From NCBI RefSeq assembly GCF_017726655.1, contig NZ_CP072309.1:1484501-1548500 (forward strand): DNA of 64,000 nt, read 5' to 3'. This document shows, piece by piece, positions 1 through 8,852 of this stretch (position 1 is the stretch's first letter; each line of letters opens with the position of its first letter). The position numbers were made by a program, and so were the translations under genes. This stretch comes from Agrobacterium tumefaciens. Lineage in GTDB: Bacteria; Pseudomonadota; Alphaproteobacteria; Rhizobiales; Rhizobiaceae. The notes beneath the pieces were generated by a model, which was given only the letters and a program-made list of their open reading frames with translations, was not told the origin of the DNA and searched no databases.

Positions 1-62
1 CATGCGCCGCCGATGAAGCCCGTCTGGCGAAAGAGTTCCTTGTCCTTCAAGCCCTGCATCAT
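1..62 (-). CDS. Aldehyde dehydrogenase, succinate-semialdehyde type (N-terminus only)
   Basis: Only the first 20 codons are inside the window; the gene continues past the left edge. The peptide contains LKDKELFRQTGFIGG, which matches the conserved N-terminus of GabD-type NAD(P)-dependent succinate-semialdehyde dehydrogenases (E. coli GabD has LNDSNLFRQQALINGEW). Two ATG codons stand in tandem at 62-60 and 59-57, with a GGAGA ribosome site just upstream. It follows the tartrate dehydrogenase-like gene by 12 bp and is the most distal visible gene of the minus-strand operon. The family assignment rests on a short stretch, so the substrate is uncertain. Confidence 0.6.
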   Translation of the reverse strand, partial: MMQGLKDKELFRQTGFIGGA

Positions 63-74
63 AAGTCTCCGAAA

Positions 75-1118
75 TCAGTCGAGTGCCGCGACAACCGCGG
101 CGGTGATGGTGTCCGTCTTGTCCTTGCCCGGCACCGTGCCGATGCCGCGACCAGTCGTCGTTTCCAGCGCCGTCATGATCTTTGCTGCCGAATCCTTTTC
201 GCCAAGATGCTCCAGCATCATCGCTCCGGACCAGATGGCGGCGATGGGGTTGGCGATGCCGAGATGGGCGATGTCAGGCGCGGAGCCATGTACCGGCTCG
301 AACATCGAGGGCGCGCTGCGGTCGGGATTGATATTGGCGGAAGCGGCAAAACCGAGGCCGCCCTGAATGGCCGCACCGAGATCGGTCAGAATATCGCCGA
401 AGAGGTTGGAGGCGACCACGACATCGAGGCTTTCCGGCGCCATGACCATGCGCGCCGCCATGGCGTCGATGTGGTAGCTGGTCACCTCGACATCAGGATA
501 TTCGACTGCGAGCTTGTGGGTTACCTCGTCCCAGAACACCATCGAATATTTCTGGGCATTGGACTTGGTGATGGAAGCGAGCTTGCCGCGACGCTTTTGC
601 GCCTGTTCGAAACCGAAGCGCAGGATGCGTTCCACACCCTTGCGGGTGAAGATCGAGGTTTCGACGGCCACTTCGTCCTCCGTGCCCTGATGCACGCGGC
701 CACCGGCGCCGGAATACTCACCTTCCGTGTTTTCGCGAATGCAGAGAATATCGAAGCCATCGGCTTTCAAGGGCCCTTGCACGCCTGATAGTAGCCGGTG
801 CGGGCGGATATTTGCATATTGCACGAAAGCCTTGCGGATCGGCAGCAGCAGACCGTGCAGCGACACAGAGTCAGGCACTTCCGCCGGCCAGCCGACTGCG
901 CCGAGCATGATGGCGTCGAAGCCGCGCAGCGTTTCGATGCCGTCCTTCGGCATCATCGCCCCGGTCTCCTTGTAGAAAGCGCAGGACCAGGGAAATTCCG
1001 TGCCCTCGAGCGCAAAACCGGACGACTTGGCTGCGGCGTTCAGTACCTGCCATGCGGCATCAGTGACGCTTTTGCCGATGCCGTCCCCGGGGATGAGTGC
1101 GATGCGATGCGTTTTCAA
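75..1118 (-). CDS. Tartrate dehydrogenase / isopropylmalate-type decarboxylating dehydrogenase
   Basis: 347 aa member of the isocitrate/isopropylmalate dehydrogenase family, which oxidises and decarboxylates a 2-hydroxy acid with NAD and Mn/Mg. Visible hallmarks are the N-terminal IPGDGIG, the substrate arginines around YANIRPHRLL, IRENTEGEYSG, the metal aspartates in NLFGDILTDLGA, and the cofactor loop EPVHGSAPDIA. Overall it reads like TtuC tartrate dehydrogenases rather than LeuB. The start is a TTG at 1118-1116 with AGGGGA upstream and the sequence MKTHRIALIPGDG; a longer reading frame exists but its extra N-terminus is unlike the family. It lies 13 bp downstream of the aldehyde dehydrogenase gene in one operon. 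Substrate (tartrate, malate or another hydroxyacid) is not decided by sequence. Confidence 0.85.
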   Translation of the reverse strand: MKTHRIALIPGDGIGKSVTDAAWQVLNAAAKSSGFALEGTEFPWSCAFYKETGAMMPKDGIETLRGFDAIMLGAVGWPAEVPDSVSLHGLLLPIRKAFVQYANIRPHRLLSGVQGPLKADGFDILCIRENTEGEYSGAGGRVHQGTEDEVAVETSIFTRKGVERILRFGFEQAQKRRGKLASITKSNAQKYSMVFWDEVTHKLAVEYPDVEVTSYHIDAMAARMVMAPESLDVVVASNLFGDILTDLGAAIQGGLGFAASANINPDRSAPSMFEPVHGSAPDIAHLGIANPIAAIWSGAMMLEHLGEKDSAAKIMTALETTTGRGIGTVPGKDKTDTITAAVVAALD

Positions 1119-1131
1119 GAGAATTCCCCTG

Positions 1132-2595
1132 TTACAGTCCGATGAGGACGCTTTTGCTCTTACGGTTGGCGAGATAGGCCTCGCGCCCAAGATCCTTGCC
1201 GATGCCGGAACGCTTGTACCCGCCCGTCGGCAAAATATGGTCGCGCGACCGGCCATACCGGTTGACCCAGATCGTGCCCGCCTGAATGGCGCGTGAGAAG
1301 CGCAGGACACGCGAGACGTCGCGGCTGAAAAGACCAGCGGCCAGACCGTAGGTCGGATGATCGGAAAGCGCCAGAGCCTCCTCTTCCGTCTGGAACGTCT
1401 GCAGCGTCAGCACCGGCCCGAAGATTTCCTCGGTCACGGCAGGGGAACTCTGGTCGACATTGGCGATCAGCGTCGGCTGGTAGAAATAGCCGGGGCCGTC
1501 CATGATTGCGCCACCGATCAGGCATTCGCCGCCATGGGCGATCGCCGCCTGCACGATGCCGTCGATACGCTGGCGCTGCACTTCGGAGATAACAGGCGAA
1601 TATTGGGTGGCCTCGTCCCAGGTTGGGCCGGGCTTCACCGCCTTCATGCGGGCGATGATCGCGGCGGAAAGGGTATCCGCCGCGCTCTCTTCGACAATGA
1701 TGCGGGAGCCGGCAACGCAGGCCTGCCCGGCGTTGGAAAGAATATTGCCAGCAATGGCCGCCGCCGCCTTTTCGATATCCGCATCGGCAAAGACGATTTG
1801 CGGGCTCTTTCCGCCAAGCTCCAGCGTCATGGGCTTGATACCGGTGCGGGCGACATTGGCCATGATGGCGGCGCCGGCGGCCGTGGAGCCGGTGAAGCTG
1901 ACCTTGGCGATGTTGGGATGTCCGGTAATGGCATTGCCAGTGACCGGCCCGTCACCCAGAACGATATTGATGAGGCCGGCGGGGAGCCCGGCCTTGATCG
2001 CCAACTGAGCCATGAATATGCTGGAAAAGGGGGTCATTTCGGACGGTTTCAGCACCACGGCGTTGCCGGCGGCAAGCGCGGGACCGAGCTTCCAGCCAGC
2101 CATGGAGACCGGGAAATTCCACGGCGTGATGGCGCCGACGACCCCGTAGGGTTCAGTCATGATCATGCCGAGGCTCGTATCGTCGGTCGGCACGAGATCG
2201 CCGCCTTCCTTGTCGGCGAATTCTGCGAAGAAGCGAATCTGTTCGGCGGTGACGGCAATGTCGCCTGAAATCAGCTGACCCACGGGCCTTGTCGAGGACA
2301 GCGCCTCGATTTTAGCCAGCGTCTCGGCTTCCTGCTCGATCAGATCGGCCCAGCGTTGCAGGACCTTGGTTCGCTCGCGCGGCCGAACACCACCCCAGTT
2401 GCTGTTTTTGAGCGCTGTCTTTGCCGTCTGCACGGCCTCATCGACAACCGATGCATCCGCCTTGGGGCAACCGGCATAGCCCACGCCATCCGAGGGGCGG
2501 TGCATGTCGATACCGGTTTCGGCCGGAATCAGCCTGCCGCCAATGAAGTGGCCGATCGGCAAGGAAATTCTCTCTGGATCGAAGCTCAGCGACAT
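1132..2595 (-). CDS. NAD(P)-dependent aldehyde dehydrogenase
   Basis: 487 aa, full-length for the aldehyde dehydrogenase superfamily, which oxidises an aldehyde to a carboxylate in the cytoplasm. It has the cofactor-site motif ITPWNFP, the catalytic glutamate motif LELGGKSP, the catalytic cysteine in NAGQACVAGSR, and EEIFGPVL near the C-terminus. The ATG at 2595 has AGAGGG upstream; an in-frame extension to 2763 lacks family sequence. It is the fourth gene of the minus-strand operon 5238-1. Closest resemblance is to betaine-aldehyde and gamma-aminobutyraldehyde-type enzymes, but I cannot name the substrate. Confidence 0.85.
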   Translation of the reverse strand: MSLSFDPERISLPIGHFIGGRLIPAETGIDMHRPSDGVGYAGCPKADASVVDEAVQTAKTALKNSNWGGVRPRERTKVLQRWADLIEQEAETLAKIEALSSTRPVGQLISGDIAVTAEQIRFFAEFADKEGGDLVPTDDTSLGMIMTEPYGVVGAITPWNFPVSMAGWKLGPALAAGNAVVLKPSEMTPFSSIFMAQLAIKAGLPAGLINIVLGDGPVTGNAITGHPNIAKVSFTGSTAAGAAIMANVARTGIKPMTLELGGKSPQIVFADADIEKAAAAIAGNILSNAGQACVAGSRIIVEESAADTLSAAIIARMKAVKPGPTWDEATQYSPVISEVQRQRIDGIVQAAIAHGGECLIGGAIMDGPGYFYQPTLIANVDQSSPAVTEEIFGPVLTLQTFQTEEEALALSDHPTYGLAAGLFSRDVSRVLRFSRAIQAGTIWVNRYGRSRDHILPTGGYKRSGIGKDLGREAYLANRKSKSVLIGL

Positions 2596-2785
2596 CTGAA
2601 ACCCTCTGTGAATACGCCTCAAGCTAATCCCTGGTGGCAAGCAGCATCGGCCGACTGCTGCGGGGGCGGTGAACGAAAATCCTGTTTTGCCACTGACGGA
2701 CAGTGCAATCTTCGGTGCGTCCATCCGTGGTGAAGTTCCCGGATGCAAACCAGTTCGGCCCACACCGGGAATTCAAAACGTCAAC

Positions 2786-3142
2786 TCATCCGGTGACGGT
2801 GACGTAGATCTTTCGCACGGTCTCGATTGTCTTCCACACGCCAACGAAACCGGGCTTCATGACGAAACTGTCCCCTGCCGTATAGCGCAGCGGTTCGCCG
2901 CCATCCGGAGTGATCTCGATGACACCTTCAAGAATGTGGCAGAACTCGAAGGTTTCACCCTTGATAGAGCGGCTCTCGCCTGGAGTCGCTTCCCATATGC
3001 CGGTGTGCACGGTGCCGTCGCGGGCCTCGTCCAGCGGCCAGGTCTTGAAGGAAGGATCGCCGGAGATCAGGCGCTCTGGCAGGGCTTTCGAAGCCTTTGG
3101 TTCGAAGGTGGGTCTGGTATCGAGCGTCTTGAGGAGTGACAT
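2786..3142 (-). CDS. Cupin-domain protein (DUF861/EutQ-like)
   Basis: 118 aa single-domain cupin. The sequence has a beta-rich fold with GIWEATPGESR, a glutamate-bearing EFCHILEGVIEITPDGG and a second half GDSFVMKPGFVGVWKTIETVRK, as in the Cupin_3/DUF861 group. Members are small metal-binding or chaperone-like proteins found in amino acid and aldehyde catabolism operons; few have known reactions. A strong AGGACCTCCTC ribosome site precedes the ATG. It sits between the 2-hydroxyacid dehydrogenase and aldehyde dehydrogenase genes, so it probably acts in the same pathway. Exact role unknown. Confidence 0.75.
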   Translation of the reverse strand: MSLLKTLDTRPTFEPKASKALPERLISGDPSFKTWPLDEARDGTVHTGIWEATPGESRSIKGETFEFCHILEGVIEITPDGGEPLRYTAGDSFVMKPGFVGVWKTIETVRKIYVTVTG

Positions 3143-3169
3143 GAGGAGGTCCTTTCTTGGAACAGATGA

Positions 3170-4093
3170 TCAATAGCCGCGGGCGCGGTCGACGAGGCCA
3201 AGCGCTGGTTCGCCGGCCTCATACCGCTTGATATTTTCGATGACGGTGCGGGCTGCGGAGTGGGGCTGTGTGACGCTGGCGATATGCGGCGTCAGCAAAA
3301 TCTTCGGATGAGTCCAGAAGCGGTGGTCCTGTGGCAACGGTTCGGGTTCGGTGACGTCAATGACCGCGCCCGAAAGCATGCCGCTGTCCAGCGCATCGAT
3401 AAGCGCATCATGATCCAGCTGTTTGCCCCGCCCCGCGTGAACCAGTCCCGCTCCTTCAGGCATCATGGCCAGTCGATGCCGGTTCAGCAGGCCCACGGTT
3501 TCGTCCGTGAGTGGCAGCAGGCAAACGAGAACATCACTTGTCGCGAGGATATCATCCAATCCCGCTTCGCCATGGTGGCAGGTGACGCCGTCGATCGCAC
3601 GTGGCGAGCGGCTCCAGCCGGAAAGCGGAAAACCGAAGGGTTTCAGCCGCTCAAGCGCCGCAACGCCCAGCATGCCAAGGCCGAGAATGCCGACCCGACG
3701 CTCCTCGGCCTGTGGCTGGGGCAGGGCCTTCCACAATTTCTGACGTTGCTGATCCAGATAGGCGGGCATGTTGCGATGCAGCGCAAGCACGCCAAAGCTC
3801 ACATATTCCTGCATCATGCGGATGATGCCTTCATCCACCATGCGCACGACCTTCACATGGGCAGGAACCGCATCGATCTGGAACTGATCAACACCCGCGC
3901 CGATGGAAAACAGGATTTCGAGATTGCGGTAACGGCCGATATCATCGGGCACGGTCCAGGTGATGAGATAGCGCACCCCATCCGGATCGACGGTCTGTGG
4001 CTCCATCGAAAAGGGAAGGTCGGGCAGATCACGGGCAAGAGCCTGCCTGAAAATCTCGCCGCGCCTGGCATCTGAGTTAAACAAGAACGTCAT
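3170..4093 (-). CDS. D-2-hydroxyacid dehydrogenase, glyoxylate/hydroxypyruvate reductase A type
   Basis: 307 aa NAD(P)-dependent 2-hydroxyacid dehydrogenase resembling GhrA, which reduces glyoxylate or hydroxypyruvate. Seen are the Rossmann motif GILGLGMLG (around residue 145), the arginine-bearing [10 protein letters not shown], the acidic DVTEPEPLP, the catalytic histidine in [11 protein letters not shown] and the C-terminal VDRARGY that GhrA also carries. The ATG at 4093 is preferred; an earlier ATG at 4126 would overlap the deacetylase gene by 13 bp and has no homologous N-terminus. Second gene of the minus-strand catabolic operon. Confidence 0.82.
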   Translation of the reverse strand: MTFLFNSDARRGEIFRQALARDLPDLPFSMEPQTVDPDGVRYLITWTVPDDIGRYRNLEILFSIGAGVDQFQIDAVPAHVKVVRMVDEGIIRMMQEYVSFGVLALHRNMPAYLDQQRQKLWKALPQPQAEERRVGILGLGMLGVAALERLKPFGFPLSGWSRSPRAIDGVTCHHGEAGLDDILATSDVLVCLLPLTDETVGLLNRHRLAMMPEGAGLVHAGRGKQLDHDALIDALDSGMLSGAVIDVTEPEPLPQDHRFWTHPKILLTPHIASVTQPHSAARTVIENIKRYEAGEPALGLVDRARGY

Positions 4094-4113
4094 GTGATCC
4101 GGTTTCCGAAGGT

Positions 4114-5238
4114 TCAGGCCGCACATCGATGGGCAAGCCTTTCCAGCAGCGACTGGCAGGCGGACAGTTCTGTGGTGGTGATATATTCATCCGGTTTGTG
4201 GGCGCGGCCGATGTCGCCCGGACCGCAAATGATGGCGTCGATACCGGCAGCCTGAAAAAGTCCGGCTTCCGTACCGTAGCTGACGGCGTCAATGCATGGC
4301 GCGTCTGTCAGCTGCTCCATGAGGTTGACGAGCGGCGCGTCAGCGGCAAGCGAAAGCGCAGGGTAGTCGCTCATCGGTGCCCATTGAACGTCTGTCCCGT
4401 TGGCTGCAAGCCTCTCGACGCTCTCCCGCAATGGCTCGAGCAGGGCGAGCGGCGATACACCGGAAATAGCCCGTGCCTCCACTTCGATGGTGCACAGGTC
4501 CGGGACGATATTGATCGCCTGCCCGCCATTTACGGTGCCGATCTGCAGGGAGGAGTAAGGCGGCTCGAACGTGCCTTCGAAGGGGCCCTGCGTGAGGGCT
4601 TGGGCAGTTTCCACCGCCTTTGCCATGATGCCTGTCATGAGATGGATCGCGTTGACGCCCTGATCGGGCCGTGAGGAATGGCCGGAGCGGCCGCGGATGG
4701 TGATGCGTGCGGCTGCCTTGCCCTTGTGAGCACGCACAGCGCGCAGATTGCTCGGCTCACCGATGATCGCGCCCGCTGATTTTGCGCAAAGATCCGGCAA
4801 AGCGGCGATCAGATGGGGCACACCCCGGCAGCCCGCCTCCTCATCATAGGAAAAAGCAATGTGAACCGGCCGCTTCAGTGACATCTGCGCAAATGCCGGC
4901 GCCGCGGCGAGAACCGTGGCAACGAAACCTTTCATGTCGGTGGTGCCACGGCCGTAAAGACGCTCGCCCTCGGCTCTGAGCGCAAAGGGGTCGGAGGACC
5001 ATTCCGGCTCCCCGGCGGGCACCACATCCATGTGGCCGGACAGGATGTATCCGCTGGCATCCGTCGGGCCGAAGCTCGCAAAGAGATTGGCGCGGTCCCC
5101 TTCCGGACCGGCAAGCAGCGAGACCTTCGCGCCGTGGCTTCGCAGATAATCGGCAATCCATCCGGCAATATCGCCATTGGCGGTTCCGACGACCGAGGGA
5201 AAGCCGACAAGACGCTCCAGAATTTCGATGGCGTTCAT
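4114..5238 (-). CDS. M20 family deacetylase, acetylornithine deacetylase-like
   Basis: 374 aa zinc-dependent amidohydrolase of the ArgE/DapE (M20) family. Metal and catalytic motifs are present: [11 protein letters not shown] with the first histidine and aspartate, [10 protein letters not shown] with the bridging aspartate, [10 protein letters not shown] with the catalytic glutamate pair, and the C-terminal [18 protein letters not shown] histidine motif. GGAGAG precedes the ATG. As promoter-proximal gene of an operon with dehydrogenases it is more likely to remove an acyl group from a catabolic substrate than to serve arginine biosynthesis; this is inference from context. Family members also include N-formyl and N-carbamoyl hydrolases. 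Confidence 0.82.
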   Translation of the reverse strand: MNAIEILERLVGFPSVVGTANGDIAGWIADYLRSHGAKVSLLAGPEGDRANLFASFGPTDASGYILSGHMDVVPAGEPEWSSDPFALRAEGERLYGRGTTDMKGFVATVLAAAPAFAQMSLKRPVHIAFSYDEEAGCRGVPHLIAALPDLCAKSAGAIIGEPSNLRAVRAHKGKAAARITIRGRSGHSSRPDQGVNAIHLMTGIMAKAVETAQALTQGPFEGTFEPPYSSLQIGTVNGGQAINIVPDLCTIEVEARAISGVSPLALLEPLRESVERLAANGTDVQWAPMSDYPALSLAADAPLVNLMEQLTDAPCIDAVSYGTEAGLFQAAGIDAIICGPGDIGRAHKPDEYITTTELSACQSLLERLAHRCAA

Positions 5239-5622
5239 GGCTCTCTCCGCGCTTCACCGTCGCAGAGCCTAAAAGTCACCGGCTGCGTTTGTATGCTGAA
5301 GTGAAGAAGATTTCGGTAGATTGTTGTGTCCTTACAGCGGTTTCGGCGAAATCCTGCCGGGTCGATGGGAAAACTGACAGCCCTTTTTCCGATGCCGCCG
5401 TGTTGTTGAACGGAGACGTCAACCGTAAAGCGGCTTTTTAGCGGTTGGATTTTGTCGAAGATGCCGAGAAACTGTATCGCCTGCACGCTTGGGGCTTGTG
5501 GCCGGTTTTTAAGCCGGCCACCTCTTGACTTTTCATTGCGGCGGGCTAGCTGGCCGTCTTTGTTCCAAGCTGCGACACGATCGCAATTGACGCCCCGCCT
5601 CTTGCCCCTTATGTGAGTATAT
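5239..5622. other. Non-coding divergent region with promoters
   Basis: 384 bp between the deacetylase start (minus) and the cobalamin riboswitch (plus). It must hold the promoter of the leftward catabolic operon and that of the riboswitch transcript. I see no convincing gene and no clear operator palindrome here. Confidence 0.5.
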
Positions 5623-5827
5623 GACGGTTCCTGCAGCCGAAAGGCGAAGGGATTAATAGGGAACATGGTGCGGGCGATATTTTCGCCCAATGCCGTGGCT
5701 GCCCCCGCAACTGTAAGCGGATTGTCGTTCATCCCCGTGGCGCCTCATGGCGTCATGCCACTGTATTCTCCGGAATGCGGGAAGGCAGATGAGTGACGCA
5801 AATTCGTGAGCCAGGAGACCTGCCGTC
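5623..5827 (+). promoter_or_regulatory. Cobalamin (B12) riboswitch
   Basis: Conserved elements of the AdoCbl riboswitch occur in the right order: closing strand GACGG at 5623-5627, AGGGATTAATAGGGAA-type core at about 5648-5663, GGTGCGG, the hallmark GCCCCCGCAACTGTAA at 5701-5716, GCCACTG at 5757-5763, GCGGGAAGGC at 5777-5786, the B12 box AGCCAGGAGACCTGCC at 5809-5824 and the closing CCGTC ending at 5827. It lies on the strand of, and about 170 bp upstream of, the ABC importer genes. Family knowledge: binding of adenosylcobalamin represses downstream expression. Confidence 0.95.
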
Positions 5828-5871
5828 AAAATATGAACCATCGTTACGGGCGGGGAAGCCCGGAGGAGGAG

Positions 5872-5901
5872 AATGTAATGTTATTACGTTACATTTTGTT
5901 T
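5872..5901 (+). terminator. Possible riboswitch expression-platform hairpin
   Basis: AATGTAATG at 5872-5880 can pair with CGTTACATT at 5887-5895 (one G-U pair) around a 6-nt loop and is followed by TTGTTT. It stands between the B12 riboswitch and the first gene, where a regulated terminator is expected. The stem is AT-rich and the U-run is interrupted, so termination strength is uncertain. Confidence 0.4.
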
Positions 5902-5998
5902 GCATCCGATCATCGTTCTCCGTACAAGACGTCCCGCTGTTGGTGCGCGTTCTAACGCCTGCTGCTCTGGAATAAGTTTACTTTCGACTGGAGAACAC

Positions 5999-7030
5999 AT
6001 GTTTCATTTAAGACGCCTGCCGTCTCTCGCCGGCATCGTGGCGGTTGCCTTTGCATCCTTGCCCGCCGTTGGCGCGCAGGGCGCCGAAACCACCTACCCC
6101 CTGACAATCAACAGCTGCGGTCAGGAGATCACCTTCAAGCAGGCGCCGGCCCGCACCGTATCTGTCGGCCAGAGCACAACCGAGGTCCTTTACCTGCTTG
6201 GTCTCGCCGACAAGGTTGTCGGCACGGCGCTGTGGATCGGTCCGGTTCTGAAGGGCTACGAAGAGGCCAACGCCAAGATCGAGCGATTGGCCGACAACGA
6301 CCCCAGCTTTGAGGCGGTTGTCGGCAAGAAGCCGGATCTCGTGACGACACAGTTCCAATGGCAGATCGGCCCGGAGGGTGTTGTCGGAACGCCGGCGCAA
6401 TTTGCCGAACTCGGCATTCCCGTTTACACCTCGCCGGCCGATTGCCTGGGCAAAGACAATTCCGGCGGTGGCGATGGCGTGCGTAACACGGTTTTCACCA
6501 TGGAACTGATCTACCAGGAAATCCGTGACCTCGCCAAAATCTTCAACGTTCAGGATCGCGGTGAGGAAGTCGTCGCCGACCTGAAGAAGCGAGAGGACGC
6601 CGCCAGAGCCAAGATCGCTTCTGCCAATGGCAAGCTCTCGGCCGTCTTCTGGTTCTCGAGCGCCGAACTGGATATCGACCCGTACGTCGCCGGCCGTAAC
6701 GGCGCTCCGGGTTACATCATGTCTGCTCTCGGATTGAAGAATGTCATCGAAAGCGACGAGGAGTGGCCGACGGTCGGCTGGGAAACCATCGCCAAATCCA
6801 ACCCGTCTATCGTTGTCGCCGGCAAGATGGACCGCCGCCGCTTCCCTGCCGATGACATTGCCGTCAAGCTGAAGTTTCTGGCAACTGACCCGGTGGCAAG
6901 CATCATGCCCGCTGTCAGGCAAGGCCATGTGTTCGAAATGGATGCGCAGGCGATGAACCCGACCATTCGCACCATTGAAGGCATCGAAACGCTGGCCGAG
7001 GCGATTTCGGCTGCTGGCCTCGCCAAGTGA
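5999..7030 (+). CDS. Periplasmic substrate-binding protein of a B12-regulated ABC importer (BtuF/FepB-like)
   Basis: 343 aa. A signal peptide (MFHLRRLPSLAGIVAVAFASLPAVGAQ... with cleavage near residue 27-30) precedes a class III binding-protein fold: PARTVSVGQSTTEVLYLLGLADKVVG is the classic helical-backbone family start, followed by EAVVGKKPDLVTT and the C-terminal lobe with TVGWETIAKSNPSIVV. ATG at 5999 follows GGAGAACAC. The gene is the first after the cobalamin riboswitch, so cobalamin, a cobinamide or a related corrinoid is the most likely ligand; siderophores or haem are the alternatives for this fold. The stop overlaps the GTG start of the permease gene. Confidence 0.8.
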   Translation: MFHLRRLPSLAGIVAVAFASLPAVGAQGAETTYPLTINSCGQEITFKQAPARTVSVGQSTTEVLYLLGLADKVVGTALWIGPVLKGYEEANAKIERLADNDPSFEAVVGKKPDLVTTQFQWQIGPEGVVGTPAQFAELGIPVYTSPADCLGKDNSGGGDGVRNTVFTMELIYQEIRDLAKIFNVQDRGEEVVADLKKREDAARAKIASANGKLSAVFWFSSAELDIDPYVAGRNGAPGYIMSALGLKNVIESDEEWPTVGWETIAKSNPSIVVAGKMDRRRFPADDIAVKLKFLATDPVASIMPAVRQGHVFEMDAQAMNPTIRTIEGIETLAEAISAAGLAK

Positions 7031-8055
7031 ACGGCCTCTCCCTCCATCTCGGCAGGGCGGGCCTGGTTTTTGCCGCGCTCGCCCTGCTGTTGATAGCGCT
7101 TATGGCCGGAGCGGCCATCGGCGAGACAGCCATTCCATTTGACGTGGTCGCAAAAACGATAGCCAATCGCGTCTTTGATGCGGGTTATCCGCTGGAGCCG
7201 CTGGATGAGGGCATCGTCTGGAGCTATCGTCTGAGCCGCGCTGTCGTTGCCGCCTGCTGTGGGGCTTCGCTGGCGCTTGCCGGAGCGGTGTTGCAATCGC
7301 TTCTGCGCAATCCGCTTGCCGATCCCTATATTCTCGGTATTTCCGCCGGCGCCTCTACAGGCGCCGTCGCTGTCGCCCTCTTGGGATTCGGTGCGGGGTT
7401 TCTGACCATGCCGGCAGGGGCCCTGATCGGCGCTTTCATCGCGTTTTCACTGGTCAGCCTTCTTGCCGTGCGAGCTGGACACGGTAACAGCGCCATCATT
7501 CTGGCGGGGGTGGCCGGGTCGCAGTTGTTCAATGCCGTAACCTCGTTCATCGTCACCAAATCTGCCAATGCCGAGCAGGCACGCGGCATCATGTTCTGGC
7601 TGCTCGGCAATCTCTCCGGCGTGCGCTGGCCGGATGTCTGGCTGGCGCTACCTGTCAGCCTTGCGGGACTTCTCATCTGCCTCTGGTATGCCCGCGCGCT
7701 AGACGCCTTCGCTTTCGGCGGCCAGGCGGCAGCATCGCTTGGGATCCCGGTACGCTGGGTCTATACGGTGCTGATCTCGGTTTCCGCCATCATGACAGCT
7801 TCAATGGTGTCCCTGGTCGGGTCCATCGGTTTTGTGGGCCTTGTCATTCCCCACGCCGCACGCATCTTCGTCGGTGTTCGCCATGGTATCCTGCTGCCGG
7901 TGACGGCGCTAACCGGGGCCGTTTTTATGATCGTCGCCGACATTCTATCTCGCATCGTCATACCGGGTCAGGTTCTGCCGATCGGCGTCATCACCGCGCT
8001 CGTCGGCGCGCCCGCCTTTGCCTTCATCCTGGGGCAGAGAAGGGGGCGGTCATGA
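7027..8055 (+). CDS. FecCD/BtuC-type ABC importer permease
   Basis: 342 aa polytopic inner-membrane permease of the FecCD family, normally with ten helices and working as a dimer. Family signatures are RLSRAVVAACCGASLALAGAVLQSLLRNPLADPYILGISAGAS-type sequence at residues 60-110 and the cytoplasmic ATPase-contact region GSIGFVGLVIPHAARIFVG near 265-285. Translation starts at GTG 7027, whose last bases overlap the TGA of the binding-protein gene, and the gene ends overlapping the ATPase start, so the three are translationally coupled. Confidence 0.88.
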   Translation: MNGLSLHLGRAGLVFAALALLLIALMAGAAIGETAIPFDVVAKTIANRVFDAGYPLEPLDEGIVWSYRLSRAVVAACCGASLALAGAVLQSLLRNPLADPYILGISAGASTGAVAVALLGFGAGFLTMPAGALIGAFIAFSLVSLLAVRAGHGNSAIILAGVAGSQLFNAVTSFIVTKSANAEQARGIMFWLLGNLSGVRWPDVWLALPVSLAGLLICLWYARALDAFAFGGQAAASLGIPVRWVYTVLISVSAIMTASMVSLVGSIGFVGLVIPHAARIFVGVRHGILLPVTALTGAVFMIVADILSRIVIPGQVLPIGVITALVGAPAFAFILGQRRGRS

Positions 8056-8852
8056 AGCTATCCGCCCGTGACCTGCATTTCCATGCCGGTAACGCCGATA
8101 TTGTGCGCGGTGTTTCCCTTGAGGTCGGCTCCGGGGAGTTCCTCGGCATCATCGGGCCGAACGGCTCAGGCAAAAGCACACTGCTTTCCATGCTGGCCGG
8201 CATCCGAAAGCCGCGCCGGGGGCACGTTGCGCTTGGCGGCGAGCCGCTTGGTTCACTGGGGCGACGCGACATCGCGCGCCTGCTTGCCTTTGTGGAGCAA
8301 CAGGCCGAAACCACCGAGCGCATCACTGCGCGACAGGCCGTGGAGCTTGGGCGCACGCCCTATCTCGGGCCGCTGTCCGCCTGGTCGCCGAACGACACCG
8401 CCATTGTCGATGCGGCACTTGTTAATGTCGATATGGCCGATAAGGCCGAGCGCGGCTGGCACCACCTTTCCGGGGGTGAACGGCAGCGCCTGCATATTGC
8501 CCGGGCCTTGGCGCAGGAACCACGAATCCTGCTGCTGGACGAGCCCACCAATCACCTCGACATCGGCCACCAGATCAGCCTGCTCGATCTGGTAAAGCGG
8601 CAGCGTCTCACAGTCGTCGCAGCGCTGCACGATCTCAATCACGCCGCTATGTTCTGCGACCGCATCGCCGTCATGCATCGCGGCGAGATGATCGCCGTCG
8701 GCCCGCCGCGAGAGGTTCTCACCTCCGGGACGATCGCCGAGGTGTTCGGAGTGGACTGCGTGGTTACCATGGACGAGAGAGGCTTTCCGCACATACGTTT
8801 TCTGCCGGCGCATGGACTGGCGGAGCATCCAAGGAAAGAACTGGCACGATGA
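8052..8852 (+). CDS. ABC importer ATPase, FepC/BtuD type
   Basis: 266 aa ATP-binding subunit energising the permease above. Walker A GPNGSGKST, Q-loop in LAFVEQQAE, signature LSGGERQRLHIARAL, Walker B RILLLDEPTNHLD and the H-loop VVAALHDLNHA are all intact. The start codon overlaps the permease stop as ATGA. The gene ends overlapping the pseudoazurin start in the same way. Length and motifs fit iron-siderophore/cobalamin importer ATPases. Confidence 0.9.
   Translation: MKLSARDLHFHAGNADIVRGVSLEVGSGEFLGIIGPNGSGKSTLLSMLAGIRKPRRGHVALGGEPLGSLGRRDIARLLAFVEQQAETTERITARQAVELGRTPYLGPLSAWSPNDTAIVDAALVNVDMADKAERGWHHLSGGERQRLHIARALAQEPRILLLDEPTNHLDIGHQISLLDLVKRQRLTVVAALHDLNHAAMFCDRIAVMHRGEMIAVGPPREVLTSGTIAEVFGVDCVVTMDERGFPHIRFLPAHGLAEHPRKELAR

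Noticed and set aside
207..788. Long open frames opposite the tartrate-type dehydrogenase and aldehyde dehydrogenase genes
   Set aside because: They are antisense frames of GC-rich real genes, with no family motifs, ribosome sites or sensible amino-acid composition.
5235..5732. Minus-strand frame running through the B12 riboswitch
   Set aside because: It overlaps conserved riboswitch elements and has no homologous features.
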